DNA of 60,549 bases from an uncultured Hungatella sp. (GTDB lineage Bacteria > Bacillota > Clostridia > Lachnospirales > Lachnospiraceae): the NCBI GenBank assembly GCA_910585435.1, contig CAJUEJ010000012.1, positions 1 through 60,549 on the forward strand, read 5' to 3'. A program made the translations under genes and the position numbers. Each line of letters begins with the position of its first letter. The stretch's first letter is position 1. The notes below the pieces were generated by a model. The model was not told the origin of the DNA, searched no databases, and saw only the letters and a program-made list of their open reading frames with translations. This document shows, in pieces, positions 8,178 to 17,686 of this stretch.

Positions 8178-10196
8178 CTAGCTTTCAGCTCTTTGGCAGG
8201 GCATACAGAAATTCATGGAAACCGAAAAGATCTGTTTTGCAGCCGCAAATGGTCCTGGAATGGGGTGAAGCCCTCTGTGTTCTCCCAGATAGTCCCGGTC
8301 AAAGGTGATCCCGGTTCCGTCCGGGTTCTCGAATCTCTGCTCCGGTTCAAAGGCACAGCCCAGGATGTCACTGTTGATCATGCCTACTTCAAAGCCCTGG
8401 AGATACTCATAGAGATCTGTCTTCAGGCAAAGGACACCATCCTCCTCCACAAGCTCTGTCGTCACAGAATGTTCTTCATCGACCGTCCCGTGTTTTTCGT
8501 TGACACAGGCTTTTGCCCCGTTGAAATAGGCATTTCCGTCCACCCAAACCGGTAGATGGGAAAAATGGTATTTTGCCTTTTCGCTCATATTGACAAACGG
8601 CTTATCCATCTCAAACCAGCCGATCCACTCATCATAAGTGGGGTATTCATCAAATACATGGGTACCTGCAATTTTATTATCCTTGTCATCTCCAACAAAG
8701 TCGGAATCCGCCCAGCGCTGGACAAAAATATTGTTGTAGAACCGATCATCTCCGTGGAGGATAGTCATAAAGCCAGCTACCTCTGTGCGGTGGGGAATGT
8801 GATACGGTGTGTAGCGTTCCTGTGTTTCCATCCCCGGATGGTCTGTACAGGCACCAATGGCAGTGACAGATCCAAGGATCAGGTTATGCACTACCGCAAC
8901 GCCTTCCGTAGGAAGTCGCAGAGCCATCTGGGACATCATAATATTGTTGTCAATCAGAGTAGGGCCGTGACTTACCTCGATAAAAATATCCTGGCTGATC
9001 ATGCTGTGGGGAGAGCGAACCGATCCCTGGGGCACAAAATTGTCGTGGAGCAGATTCTGGGTGATCCGCGTTCCCTGGGCCTCCCAGTCGCACCAGATCC
9101 CCATGGTGCTGTGGTGGATATGGTTTCGCCGGAAGATCACGTCAATGGCTGCATGCAGCTTGATGGCGGAAATCTCAGCGCCGCACAGCTGCATCATGTT
9201 GTTGATATGATGAATGTGGTTATCCTCGATAATGCTGAACACACAGCCCATACGCCCCACGATTCCGGTCTGCTCACAATGATGGATGTTGCAGCGCCGA
9301 ACGATATGGCTGCCTACTTTTTCTTTGAGCCATCCATGATATTGCCCACGGCAGACAGCATCCCGCTCCATCTGTGTAGGGCTTTTCACATGCTTATAGG
9401 TAAAATAGTGGTCGTTTGCCTCATCGTAATATTTGCCAAGGGAAATGCCGCAGCACCGGCTGTTGCTGATCTCGCAGTCCTCGATGATCCAGCCCTTTGA
9501 CCAGTGAGGCCCGATCATGCCGTCCTGATAGGCAGCCGGAGGCGCCCAGGTGGTAGCCCCTTTGCTGATTTGGAACCCGCGGACTGTTATATATCCCACA
9601 CCGGTTTTGGAGGGCAGAAAACAATTTCGTCTTACATTGATCTCCACGTTTTCCTGGTTGGGGTCAGCTCCCTGGAAGTTGGCGTAGATAACGGTTTCGT
9701 TCCCGTCCTGCTCTGTGTACCATTTATAAATGGAGTATTCCTGTTCCCAGGAGGGACGCCATACTTCTCCTTTTATACATTCCTCCAGCGTCACTGCCTC
9801 ATAGAGCTGCCTGCCATTCAGATAAACCGCCCCGGTGTGATAGACGAAAGGCCCTGAGTACCAGTCGCCCTGAATCATGGTAGTATAAGGATTGTAGCTG
9901 CCAAAGACACTGTTATCCACCCGGGAAACCCATACAGTTCCCTCATAGGGCTTCCACCCTTTCTGTACCTCCGCTCCCGTAATGACAGCCCCCAGCGGCT
10001 TCTCACTGAAATAAGTGATCCTGGCATCGGCAAGACCACTGTTTACCGGATCCACATATTCCCGGTAAATACCTGGAGCAACACATATCTCATCACCCGG
10101 CAGGGCGATCCTGGCGGCATCGTTGATTGATCGGAATGGTGTTTCTTTCCGCCCATCCCCATCTCTGCCCCCATTTACGTTCACATAGATCATCAT
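8178..10196 (-). CDS. GH120-type beta-xylosidase (right-handed beta-helix)
   Basis: The start chosen is ATG at 10196 or the adjacent ATG at 10193, both behind GGAAGGGAG; an open frame extends to 10391 but has no family resemblance. The roughly 672-residue protein closely resembles, as I recall it, the GH120 beta-xylosidase of Thermoanaerobacterium: DGRKETPFRSINDAA and PGIYREYVDP at the N-terminus, then ANFQGADPN, INVRRNCF, WSKGWIIEDC, IKLHAAIDV and WDWEAQGT-like CDWEAQGT. These sit on a parallel beta-helix. It would remove xylose from xylo-oligosaccharides. No signal peptide is seen, so it should act in the cytoplasm on imported sugars. The MBL gene follows by 10 nt. No transporter gene is nearby. 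Confidence 0.8.
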   Translation of the reverse strand: MMIYVNVNGGRDGDGRKETPFRSINDAARIALPGDEICVAPGIYREYVDPVNSGLADARITYFSEKPLGAVITGAEVQKGWKPYEGTVWVSRVDNSVFGSYNPYTTMIQGDWYSGPFVYHTGAVYLNGRQLYEAVTLEECIKGEVWRPSWEQEYSIYKWYTEQDGNETVIYANFQGADPNQENVEINVRRNCFLPSKTGVGYITVRGFQISKGATTWAPPAAYQDGMIGPHWSKGWIIEDCEISNSRCCGISLGKYYDEANDHYFTYKHVKSPTQMERDAVCRGQYHGWLKEKVGSHIVRRCNIHHCEQTGIVGRMGCVFSIIEDNHIHHINNMMQLCGAEISAIKLHAAIDVIFRRNHIHHSTMGIWCDWEAQGTRITQNLLHDNFVPQGSVRSPHSMISQDIFIEVSHGPTLIDNNIMMSQMALRLPTEGVAVVHNLILGSVTAIGACTDHPGMETQERYTPYHIPHRTEVAGFMTILHGDDRFYNNIFVQRWADSDFVGDDKDNKIAGTHVFDEYPTYDEWIGWFEMDKPFVNMSEKAKYHFSHLPVWVDGNAYFNGAKACVNEKHGTVDEEHSVTTELVEEDGVLCLKTDLYEYLQGFEVGMINSDILGCAFEPEQRFENPDGTGITFDRDYLGEHRGLHPIPGPFAAAKQIFSVSMNFCMPCQRAES

Positions 10197-10408
10197 ATAA
10201 CCAGCTCCCTTCCTCTTAGATATATGTAAAATGCTGATAATTCTCTGTATAGCTGGCTTTATTTTATCATTGTCTCCTGGGGATAGCAAGAAGTTATTGT
10301 TCATCGGTATCCGGTAAATAGCCACGGCAACAGCTTGACAAGGTAAGCAGGCATTTTCTATAATAATTATTAAATATGCAAGGGACAGCACAAAATTACT
10401 GCAATATT

Positions 10409-10435
10409 AAAGCGGGGTTGCTACTGCCCCGCTTT
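10409..10435 (-). terminator. Terminator of the murA-GNAT transcript
   Basis: AAAGCGGGG pairs with CCCCGCTTT around a 9-nt loop, followed on the minus strand by TTTAATATT. It lies about 35 bp after the GNAT stop codon. Confidence 0.7.
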
Positions 10436-10467
10436 ATTGTCTCTGTAATTAACAAACTTGATTTGCC

Positions 10468-10962
10468 CTAAAGCAATATTTCATAATACAAAAAATCTCC
10501 CATGTACGCGCTTTCTGTCTTGTTCTGCTTTCTGTCATACAGTTTAAATCCAACGCTTTCATAATTTCTGGGAGCGATTAAATTACAATTTGTACACACA
10601 ATTATCTTTTGAAGGCCCTCATATTTTTTAATTCTGCGGATCCCTTCCTCCAGCTGCATATGCCCATAGCCATTTCCCTTATACTGCTCCCGGATCCCGT
10701 TGTGGCCGATCTCCACATATTCCGGCCGATGCCGGGGATCCCAGGTGACAAAACCGATGGGAACATCCTCTATACAGGTTACCAGCCCACAGGTATCTGC
10801 TATACTGGGATTGTCATAGAAAAAATCATCCGAATCATGCCAGTTCTTATCCCATATCTCCTTGTTCCTGGGGTCAAAGGAATACGCATCCTGCAGAATG
10901 TCGTACAAAGTTCCTCTGGGAAAATCTGTAAACTTTTTAAATAAGACCATAGGCTTATCCAA
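10468..10962 (-). CDS. GNAT family N-acetyltransferase
   Basis: A 164-residue GNAT protein. The acetyl-CoA pyrophosphate-binding loop is REQYKGNGYGHMQLEEG at about residue 92. A CTNCNLIAPRNYESVGFKLY segment shows the usual C-terminal strand-helix pair. The substrate is unknown. Its start codon overlaps the end of murA by 8 nt, so it is probably translationally coupled to murA. Confidence 0.85.
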   Translation of the reverse strand: MDKPMVLFKKFTDFPRGTLYDILQDAYSFDPRNKEIWDKNWHDSDDFFYDNPSIADTCGLVTCIEDVPIGFVTWDPRHRPEYVEIGHNGIREQYKGNGYGHMQLEEGIRRIKKYEGLQKIIVCTNCNLIAPRNYESVGFKLYDRKQNKTESAYMGDFLYYEILL

Positions 10963-12247
10963 TCTTCAGCTTAAACTTCTGTGCTTCTTTATCAGAATCT
11001 ACTTTTTCAATCACAGCTCCCAGGCTTCTCAGCTTTCTCTCAAAATGCTCATAGCCTCTCTGGATATAGCCAATCTCATCCACTACCGTATAGCCTTCTG
11101 CAGCAAGTCCTGCTATCACCAGCGCTGCCCCTGCCCTGAGATCCGGTGCGTTCACCTGTGCCCCGGTAAATCCGTTTACACCGCTGATAATGGCTACATT
11201 GCCCTCGACCTTGATACAGCCGCCCATGCGGGCCAGCTCATCTACATATTTAAACCGATTTTCAAAAATACTTTCGGTTACAATGCTGGTTCCTTCTGTC
11301 AGAGCCAGAGTCACCGCCATCTGAGGCTGCATGTCCGTGGGAAAGCCTGGATAAGGCAGTGTATTAATATTGGTATGGTGCTGCCTGGGTTTGCCTACCA
11401 CACGAACCGCGTCATCAAGTTCCACAACTTCACAGCCGATCTCCAGAAGCTTGGCAGAGATTGACTCCAGATGCTTGGGGATCACATTCTTTACTGTGAT
11501 GTCTCCGCGTGTGGCAGCGGCAGCACACATAAATGTCCCGGCCTCAATCTGATCCGGAATAATGGAGTACTCCGTCCCGTGAAGCCTGCGGACACCTTTG
11601 ATCCGGATAATATCTGTACCTGCGCCTTTTATGTTGGCACCCATGCTGTTTAAAAAGTTTGCCACATCAACTACATGAGGCTCTTTTGCCACATTCTCGA
11701 TAGTGGTCTGGCCGTCAGCCAGGGAGGCAGCCATCATAATATTGATAGTGGCGCCTACAGACACCTTGTCCAGATAAATATGACTTCCCACTAAATCAAT
11801 AGCATGGGCCAGGACAGCGCCCCTTTCAATATCCACTTTTGCACCGAGGGCACGGAAGCCCTTGATGTGCAGATCAATAGGGCGGCTTCCGATATTGCAG
11901 CCGCCGGGAAGGGGTACCTGTGCGCTTTTGTATTTGCCTAAAAGGGCACCGATAAAATAATAAGAAGCTCGTATTTTTCTGATATAATCATCATCCACAG
12001 ATACTTCGTGAATGTTGCTGGCGTTAATCTTTACTGTATGGCGATTGATTCTATTGACAGAGGCTCCTATTTCCTGGATAGCCTCCAGAAGTACATTGAT
12101 ATCTCTTACATCTGGTAAATTTTCAATGACAACATCTTCGTCGGTCATGATGGATGCTGCAAGAATTCCAAGGGCTGCATTCTTGGCACCGCTGATGGTA
12201 ATCTCTCCTGCCAGCGGGTTGCCGCCCTTCATAATATATTGTTCCAT
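10955..12247 (-). CDS. murA: UDP-N-acetylglucosamine 1-carboxyvinyltransferase
   Basis: This 430-residue enzyme transfers enolpyruvate from PEP to UDP-GlcNAc, the first committed step of peptidoglycan synthesis, in the cytoplasm. Visible signatures are SGAKNAALGILAAS at about residue 20, the loop PGGCNIGSRPIDLH carrying the catalytic cysteine (fosfomycin target), and PYPGFPTDMQ near residue 300. Length is normal. Firmicutes often carry two murA genes; I cannot tell which this is. It has its own promoter and is followed by an overlapping GNAT gene. Confidence 0.97.
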   Translation of the reverse strand: MEQYIMKGGNPLAGEITISGAKNAALGILAASIMTDEDVVIENLPDVRDINVLLEAIQEIGASVNRINRHTVKINASNIHEVSVDDDYIRKIRASYYFIGALLGKYKSAQVPLPGGCNIGSRPIDLHIKGFRALGAKVDIERGAVLAHAIDLVGSHIYLDKVSVGATINIMMAASLADGQTTIENVAKEPHVVDVANFLNSMGANIKGAGTDIIRIKGVRRLHGTEYSIIPDQIEAGTFMCAAAATRGDITVKNVIPKHLESISAKLLEIGCEVVELDDAVRVVGKPRQHHTNINTLPYPGFPTDMQPQMAVTLALTEGTSIVTESIFENRFKYVDELARMGGCIKVEGNVAIISGVNGFTGAQVNAPDLRAGAALVIAGLAAEGYTVVDEIGYIQRGYEHFERKLRSLGAVIEKVDSDKEAQKFKLKIG

Positions 12248-12286
12248 TCTGCACCTCGATTGATAGGATTACGTGCCTGTTTGAAT

Positions 12287-12314
12287 ATTATACCATATCT
12301 TACAAATTTGTAAA
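12287..12314 (-). promoter_or_regulatory. Promoter of murA
   Basis: TTTACA (12314-12309), a 16-bp spacer and a consensus TATAAT (12292-12287) on the minus strand, about 40 bp before the murA start. Confidence 0.7.
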
Positions 12315-12338
12315 GAAAACACACGTTCTGTTTGATTT

Positions 12339-14813
12339 TCACTTTACTCTGATTCCACAGATAAAATCATTTCTGTATCGGTTAAAATATTCATTTGCAT
12401 CATTTAATCCCATTTTGCCGGACTCTCCAGTCAATGGATTGTATATTGTCACATTATATTGATCATATCCGCTTAAAAGCAGATAACTCTCTCCTTCTGC
12501 ATAAGCGACAACCGGGATCCCCTGGCCGATAAAATAAAGAATCTGACTTAAGGTACAGCTTCTGGCATCCAGGATAAAAAGGTCTTCTCCTATTTGCTTC
12601 CCCTTTTCCAATCCTTCAATGTTCATAAGCAGCTCCCCTGATGCCGACAGGGGCTCACGGATATTTCTTATGCTGTCACGATCCACCCGATCCCATAAAA
12701 TTCTCTGTTTCCCGTCAGTTACAAATCCCATTACCTCATACGCAGCCCTTAAAGCATCGGAAAAATCCGTATAAATCCCCTGCAGCTTACCGCGGCCGTA
12801 TGCATAAAAAAGCATTCCCGGATTCTGATACCCTGCGTCTAAATGCAATTCCTCTGACTGGTCATACGTCAGCTCTCTGGACATTGTCACTTTTACTCTA
12901 TCCCCGGAACGTATCTCCTGAGCCAGCTGGATGAAATACAGCTTTCTCCGGGTTTCAGAAGCGTACCATCCGATTCCTTCCATATAGGTTTTATCTGACG
13001 GCTCGTTGCAGACAATGGTGTCACTGTCATGGTACACAAACTGATGCTGATCCAGCTTTACCAGACGATCCACATGTATTCTGGCATCCTCCACAAATGC
13101 ATTGGCAATATAATATCCGTCCCGCTCGTATCTGGTCTGGATCTCCAGTCCCTCATCTATAATCTCCAATGCATACATAGGCAGTTCTTCATTTCTGCCA
13201 TTCATCACCCACATTTCATCAGGCCTTGCCAGCCCATAGACCAGATCCCTCTGTACAAAGCCTAAAATCCGCAGAACCGATCCGTCTTTTGTCTTGATCT
13301 CCTGCTTGTTTCCCGAAGAAAGGTCAAATATATGAATGGTATCTAATCCCTCAGCACTTCCCTCTTCCTGCCAGGCCAGACGTGATTTGTCTTCACTTAT
13401 AACAAACCGGCCGTCTGTCAGATTGTCTGCCACCACAATATATTCCTTGCTGTGCAGGTCAATCCCCAGCACACCACAGTCCTGATACAGATACAGCATT
13501 CCATTTCCATTATAAAAGCTTAGCAGCTCCACTTCCTGCTCTATACGGTCAAAGGATTTGGTGGATGGGATAAAAAAACGCTCGGCCACATTGCCGTCAC
13601 GGGAATAGCCGTAAAGCCCGATTCCCTGGTATCCTTCGTGATTTCCCCGGTTCATATATCCATATACAAGAAATTCAACGTTTCCGTTATCTTCTACGGA
13701 CAGGATCTTGATTCCGTGCTGCCTGATGCTGCTGCGTCCGCTGGTATCATGGATGTCTCTGAATGAAAATATTTTTTCTGCCTGCTTCTCTCCCTGATCA
13801 TAACACCACAGATCCCTGTTGAATACAAAGGCCTGATACTGTCCGTTATCGCTTTTGGCCTGAGAAACCACATCATCATTGCCGATTCCCAGCAGAATCC
13901 TTCTTCCGGAAAACAATTCCGGCTGGCCTGAAAATACCTGGTTGGTAATTCGGTTAAAATCCATAAGGTAAATCCGCTTCTCGCTCCACTTCATGGTATA
14001 GTAATCGCTTACATCGTACAGCTCTTCTTCTCCGTTCTCGGCTGTTCTGCGCACCTGATAGCTTACCTCTACCTGTCCCATAATCCCGTCCAGCTCGCGC
14101 ATATTTACCTGCATTTCTCCTGCCAGCTCCATCTTCAGCCCGGCCCAGGTTAGCTGGGAAAAGCTGGACTTAATTGTTACATTACCCAGAGAGGAATTGT
14201 CTGCCGTACTGGTGGTCTCCAGATAGGTAACCAGCTCCGCCGCCTCTCTTTCTGAGAGGGTCTTCGTGGAAAAATTCCTTGCCAGCTCTGCCATAGGCTG
14301 GCCGTATTCGTTTTCCGGAAATAAGGCTCTGGTATAATAATGAACAGTTCCATGCGGCTCTGTCTCCAACATAATGTGGAGAAGATATTCTTTCCCTGGC
14401 AGAAGGAGATTCTGGATAGGCAGAATCACTATATCTTCATCGCCCTGGGTGTCCCATGCCTCCAGCTCAGTTTTCTCCACCAGCTGTTCCTGATCAAGGC
14501 TGCGGATTTCGTACGTAATCTTCGTGGGATGGACTCCGTATCCGTCACAGTACACTTTTAACTGCCTGTCCTGGGGAAGTATAGTCAATGCTTCCCGGGC
14601 TACGTCCGGATCCATCTCTTTTCGGTAGGCTGTCAGACGGTTTCTCTCGGTTCCAAACAAATCAGTATATACTACCGGGAGTGTCGGGGGATCCATGGCA
14701 GTATATACTGTTTGGGATTGGTTCATATTTTTCAGGGATATTATTATATAGACACCTATGGCAGCTAAAAATACTATGGCCAATATGGTGATCTTTTTTA
14801 TGGTTTTATTCAT
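12339..14813 (-). CDS. Membrane-anchored extracellular protein with propeller-like and C39-like regions
   Basis: An 824-residue protein that I do not recognise. A single hydrophobic segment (about residues 7-27, ITILAIVFLAAIGVYIIISL) anchors it, with the rest outside the cell. Residues of about 280-560 contain repeated beta-strand blocks of WD/propeller character (for example YQAFVFNRDLWCYD and TIHIFDLSSGNKQEI). The last 70 residues resemble a peptidase C39-like fold (CTLSQILYFIGQGIPVVAY then YNVTIYNPLTG), but a full Cys-His pair is not evident, so it is probably a binding domain. It has its own promoter. The proline-rich gene lies upstream and murA downstream, neither obviously linked. Confidence 0.6.
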   Translation of the reverse strand: MNKTIKKITILAIVFLAAIGVYIIISLKNMNQSQTVYTAMDPPTLPVVYTDLFGTERNRLTAYRKEMDPDVAREALTILPQDRQLKVYCDGYGVHPTKITYEIRSLDQEQLVEKTELEAWDTQGDEDIVILPIQNLLLPGKEYLLHIMLETEPHGTVHYYTRALFPENEYGQPMAELARNFSTKTLSEREAAELVTYLETTSTADNSSLGNVTIKSSFSQLTWAGLKMELAGEMQVNMRELDGIMGQVEVSYQVRRTAENGEEELYDVSDYYTMKWSEKRIYLMDFNRITNQVFSGQPELFSGRRILLGIGNDDVVSQAKSDNGQYQAFVFNRDLWCYDQGEKQAEKIFSFRDIHDTSGRSSIRQHGIKILSVEDNGNVEFLVYGYMNRGNHEGYQGIGLYGYSRDGNVAERFFIPSTKSFDRIEQEVELLSFYNGNGMLYLYQDCGVLGIDLHSKEYIVVADNLTDGRFVISEDKSRLAWQEEGSAEGLDTIHIFDLSSGNKQEIKTKDGSVLRILGFVQRDLVYGLARPDEMWVMNGRNEELPMYALEIIDEGLEIQTRYERDGYYIANAFVEDARIHVDRLVKLDQHQFVYHDSDTIVCNEPSDKTYMEGIGWYASETRRKLYFIQLAQEIRSGDRVKVTMSRELTYDQSEELHLDAGYQNPGMLFYAYGRGKLQGIYTDFSDALRAAYEVMGFVTDGKQRILWDRVDRDSIRNIREPLSASGELLMNIEGLEKGKQIGEDLFILDARSCTLSQILYFIGQGIPVVAYAEGESYLLLSGYDQYNVTIYNPLTGESGKMGLNDANEYFNRYRNDFICGIRVK

Positions 14814-14847
14814 GTAGTACTTCCTTTATTGCATTTTCTTTCCATAT

Positions 14848-14876
14848 ATTGTAAAGGGTAACCGAAAAAAGTACAA
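14848..14876 (-). promoter_or_regulatory. Promoter of the membrane-anchored protein gene
   Basis: TTGTAC (14876-14871), a 17-bp spacer and TACAAT (14853-14848) on the minus strand, about 35 bp upstream of the ATG at 14813. Confidence 0.6.
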
Positions 14877-14903
14877 CTTAATCTTTTCTAAAATTTTTAT
14901 ATC

Positions 14904-15638
14904 TCAGCACCTTCCGGTTCTGCAGCGGCGTTTTTGTATTTCGTTCATCAAAAGTACCTGGATCATGTCTCCCAACCAGCCGCCGGGGCTTGATGGCGGC
15001 CTTTGGGGTGGACGACCGGGGGGCGGGCCAGGCGGGCGGCCGGGGCCAGGGGGTGGGTTCCAGGGCCCGGGCGGCGGGCCAGGCGGACGGCCGGGGCCAG
15101 GGGGCGGATTCCAGGGCCCAGGCGGCGGGCCAGGCGGACGGCCGGGGCCAGGGGGTGGATTCCAGGGCCCAGGCGGTGGGCCAGGTGGACGGCCGGGGCC
15201 TGGCGGTGGGTTCCACGGGCCGGGCGGCGGGCCAGGTGGACGGCCGGGGCCAGGCGGCGGATTCCAGGGCCCAGGCTGGGAGCCAGGGCCAAAATTCCAG
15301 CTCAGCTGCTGCTGGCTCATACCCCTGTCTGCATTTTCCGCACTGACTTCATAGATTTCCACCTGTTCCGCATCCGCTCCGTCTGTATTTTCCCATGTCT
15401 CCCCAAAAGCAGGAATATTGCTGCAAATTTTTTTGCATACCTGCCGGATTACCTGCATATCAGGATATTCGTCATAGATAGGGCTGCCCTTATAATCCAG
15501 ACGGTCACATTCTTCCTCCACGTATCTTTGCAATATCTTCAAATTCTGCGGATAGATGCTTTGAAAATATTCCATCTCATTGATTCGGCTCTGATCCGAC
15601 AAAATTCCTTTCCTGGACTCAGAAGAATATCTGGTCAT
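14904..15638 (-). CDS. Proline/glycine-rich tandem repeat protein
   Basis: A 244-residue protein with three parts. Residues 1-120 form an acidic helical domain (YPQNLKILQRYVEEECDRLDY, DEYPDMQVIRQVCKKIC) with no function I can name. Residues of about 120-205 are five 17-residue units of the type GPWNPPPGPGRPPGPPP. The C-terminal 40 residues (GGWLGDMIQVLLMNEIQKR) end in RCRTGRC. The ATG follows GAGGAGG. The repeat resembles collagen-like or polyproline stalks of spore or surface proteins but lacks strict G-X-Y periodicity and any signal peptide or anchor. The repeat DNA is far richer in G+C than its surroundings. Confidence 0.75.
   Translation of the reverse strand: MTRYSSESRKGILSDQSRINEMEYFQSIYPQNLKILQRYVEEECDRLDYKGSPIYDEYPDMQVIRQVCKKICSNIPAFGETWENTDGADAEQVEIYEVSAENADRGMSQQQLSWNFGPGSQPGPWNPPPGPGRPPGPPPGPWNPPPGPGRPPGPPPGPWNPPPGPGRPPGPPPGPWNPPPGPGRPPGPPPGPWNPPPGPGRPPGPPPGRPPQRPPSSPGGWLGDMIQVLLMNEIQKRRCRTGRC
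15021..15275 (-). repeat. 51-bp tandem repeat, five copies
   Basis: Five near-identical 51-bp units, very rich in G+C, encode the proline-rich repeats. Units differ by a few synonymous or single-residue changes. The unit length preserves the frame, so copy number may vary between strains. Confidence 0.95.
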
Positions 15639-15752
15639 ATAAGCCTCCTCATTTCTTCCTCTCCACTATTCTATTCAGCTGCCCCATAACGGGAAACTTA
15701 TCCTGTAAAAGAATCCTTACTGCAAATGATTGACAAAGCAGGAGTGTAGCGT

Positions 15753-16200
15753 ATGAAACATCAGAACTTAATTAAACGTATGACATTGGAAGAGAAAGCA
15801 GTGTTGTTAAGCGAAAAAAATGTATGACAGACCAGAGAGTATGAACATCTGGATATTCCATCTATATTTCTGGCTGATGGTCCCCATGGAATTCGGAAAC
15901 AGGGCTTAATATTAAACGAAGCCCGCTTTGTGGCCGTAACTTTGAATACTTTTCAGAAGATCCGTATCTGTCAGGAAAGATGGTGGCGGCATATATCAAA
16001 GGAATCCAAAGCCAGGGAGTATATGCATGCCCAAAGCATTTTGCTGTGAACAGCCAGGAACTGTGCCGTATGGCTATGAATTCCGTATTAGATGAAAGGA
16101 CGTTAAGGGAGATTTATCTGACAGGGTTTGAGATTGCCGTGAAAAGCCGATATCGTCTGCAGTGGGATTGGCTTTTTGGAATCCACTTTAAATTGTTTTG
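15753..16200 (+). pseudogene. Degraded GH3 beta-glucosidase
   Basis: The start ATG at 15753 begins a clear GH3 N-terminus (KRMTLEEKAVLLS...KNV), broken by TGA at 15825 where a tryptophan codon would be expected. Reading on in the same frame gives LDIPSIFLADGPHGIRKQ, the conserved GH3 segment. An internal deletion and frame change follow. From about 15914 another frame gives SPLCGRNFEYFSEDPYLSGK, CPKHFAVNSQELCRMAMNS and LDERTLREIYLTGFEIAVK, again strongly GH3. The catalytic domain is then cut off near 16150, just before the AlbA_2 gene end. A real gene of this family has 700-800 residues, so this is a dead remnant. Confidence 0.9.
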
Positions 16201-16217
16201 GCATTTTGTCACCGCCT

Positions 16218-17681
16218 TTACTTTAAAATAATCCATTTGCCGCGCGTAGATCCTTCCCTGCGGATCCGTTTTTTCTTTTTCAGGGAATGGAGAACACGCT
16301 CTACAGATGGTTTTGAGAAACCGACCTGGGAACTGATTTTGGCGGCAGATAGGCTGGGGTTTTTCGATATGACCTGCAGTACAAGTATTTCGTTCTGTGT
16401 GAGACTACCATCATTACCATCAGGATTGCCATCATTACCATCAGGATTGCCATCAGTTTCGATCTGGAGGGTAAGGGTGACACGATCAGGATCCACCGTT
16501 TCAACAAATGAAGGTTTCTTAAATCCATTCTCCTCCCAGACATGGTATACATCGCAAATGCCTGTCCCAGAACGCTCGCCCACATGGATCAAGGAAAACA
16601 TATTAAAAATCCGCCCGTTCCGTGCGTCGCTGATACCGCCTGCGATAGCTTCGTCAATGCCGATACGAAATGTGCCGGGGTTGGCAATCGTGATTTTACG
16701 GAATTCTTTGTCAATCACTATACCGCGGCGACCGTAAAAATCAGCATGGATCAGGGCGTTTGCGAGACACTCCCTCAGGGATCTGTGGACAGACGTATCA
16801 TCGATCCGCAGTAAGTTGGAATCCAGCTGGAATGGTTTTTTCACATCTGCAGTCAGACGGTCGATGACTTGAAAGTAAAAGTCGAAGATATTGCCACTCC
16901 AGGTGCCGTCGCCGGAACTGACGCGATCAGACCAGCGAGTATCGCCCAAAAGACGTTCCCTGTAATCAAGAAAATAATTCGGCAATTCATCTGTAATCGT
17001 AATAAAATCACCAAAAAAAATCAGTCCGCCAAGGGTGGGATGGATCCTGCCGTCATTCTGGCTTTTCCTTGCGGCGCCAATTTTTAAGAGGAATTCCTCA
17101 TCGCCCAGCTTTGCCCAAATGTGATCAGGTTTCAGGTTGTTAAAGAGAATCCGGTAGCGATGGATGGATTCCTGGTTCAAATCTTCTATCAGCAGATTTT
17201 CAAGGACAAGGGCATCCTGGGTAGTGTCTGCCTGGTCGCGGAGCATGGACTTCACTTCTTCAGCAGAACAGCGGTAGTCCCCTTCATGGTTTCTGCGGAA
17301 AGTCCCTTTGAACATATCCTGTCCGACATAAACAGGTTTATCCCGACGATCGGCACGGGGAACTTCCATTACGACAAAAGCCATTCCGTCATAGTCAGTA
17401 TGGTAAACATGATGCTCAAGGAGAATATTTGCATTTACCTTCTGCCGGTTGTTCAGTGTGTTCCATATATCTGAGAGCGTTTGCTGTGGATCCTGAATGC
17501 CTTTTGGGATAAATTCCTTTGTTGTTTTATCCTCTTCCATACCCAGGATGATTGTGCCGCCAAATGTATTGGCAAAGGAAGAATAGGTTTCCCAGATACT
17601 GTTTGGAATCCCTCTGCCCGCTGCTTTCACTTCCATGTTAATATGTTCTTTTGCGTCTAAGATAGAAGCAATGTCAATCAT
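16218..17681 (-). CDS. AlbA_2 (Schlafen-type) / RecG-like ATP-binding regulator
   Basis: A 487-residue protein. Residues 15-130 match the AlbA_2 putative DNA-binding domain (MEVKAAGRGIPNSIWETYSSFAN and GGTIILGMEED). Residues of about 280-400 resemble a GHKL ATPase of the HATPase_c_4 type (RECLANALIHADFYGRRG, then GERSGTGICDVY). The C-terminus carries a helix-turn-helix (LSAAKISSQVGFSKPSVERVLHSLKKKKRIRR). A duplicated NPDGNDG linker precedes it. Such proteins are common in Firmicutes and are thought to regulate transcription. The frameshifted HTH gene lies 5 nt upstream and forms an operon with it. Confidence 0.85.
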   Translation of the reverse strand: MIDIASILDAKEHINMEVKAAGRGIPNSIWETYSSFANTFGGTIILGMEEDKTTKEFIPKGIQDPQQTLSDIWNTLNNRQKVNANILLEHHVYHTDYDGMAFVVMEVPRADRRDKPVYVGQDMFKGTFRRNHEGDYRCSAEEVKSMLRDQADTTQDALVLENLLIEDLNQESIHRYRILFNNLKPDHIWAKLGDEEFLLKIGAARKSQNDGRIHPTLGGLIFFGDFITITDELPNYFLDYRERLLGDTRWSDRVSSGDGTWSGNIFDFYFQVIDRLTADVKKPFQLDSNLLRIDDTSVHRSLRECLANALIHADFYGRRGIVIDKEFRKITIANPGTFRIGIDEAIAGGISDARNGRIFNMFSLIHVGERSGTGICDVYHVWEENGFKKPSFVETVDPDRVTLTLQIETDGNPDGNDGNPDGNDGSLTQNEILVLQVISKNPSLSAAKISSQVGFSKPSVERVLHSLKKKKRIRREGSTRGKWIILK

Positions 17682-17686
17682 TCTGT

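Noticed and set aside
8556..9500. 314-codon plus-strand frame opposite the GH120 gene
   Set aside because: The minus-strand frame shows clear GH120 motifs throughout; the plus-strand product has none.
10197..10391. N-terminal extension of the GH120 protein
   Set aside because: It has no resemblance to the family start, and the ATG near 10196 has GGAAGGGAG in front of it.
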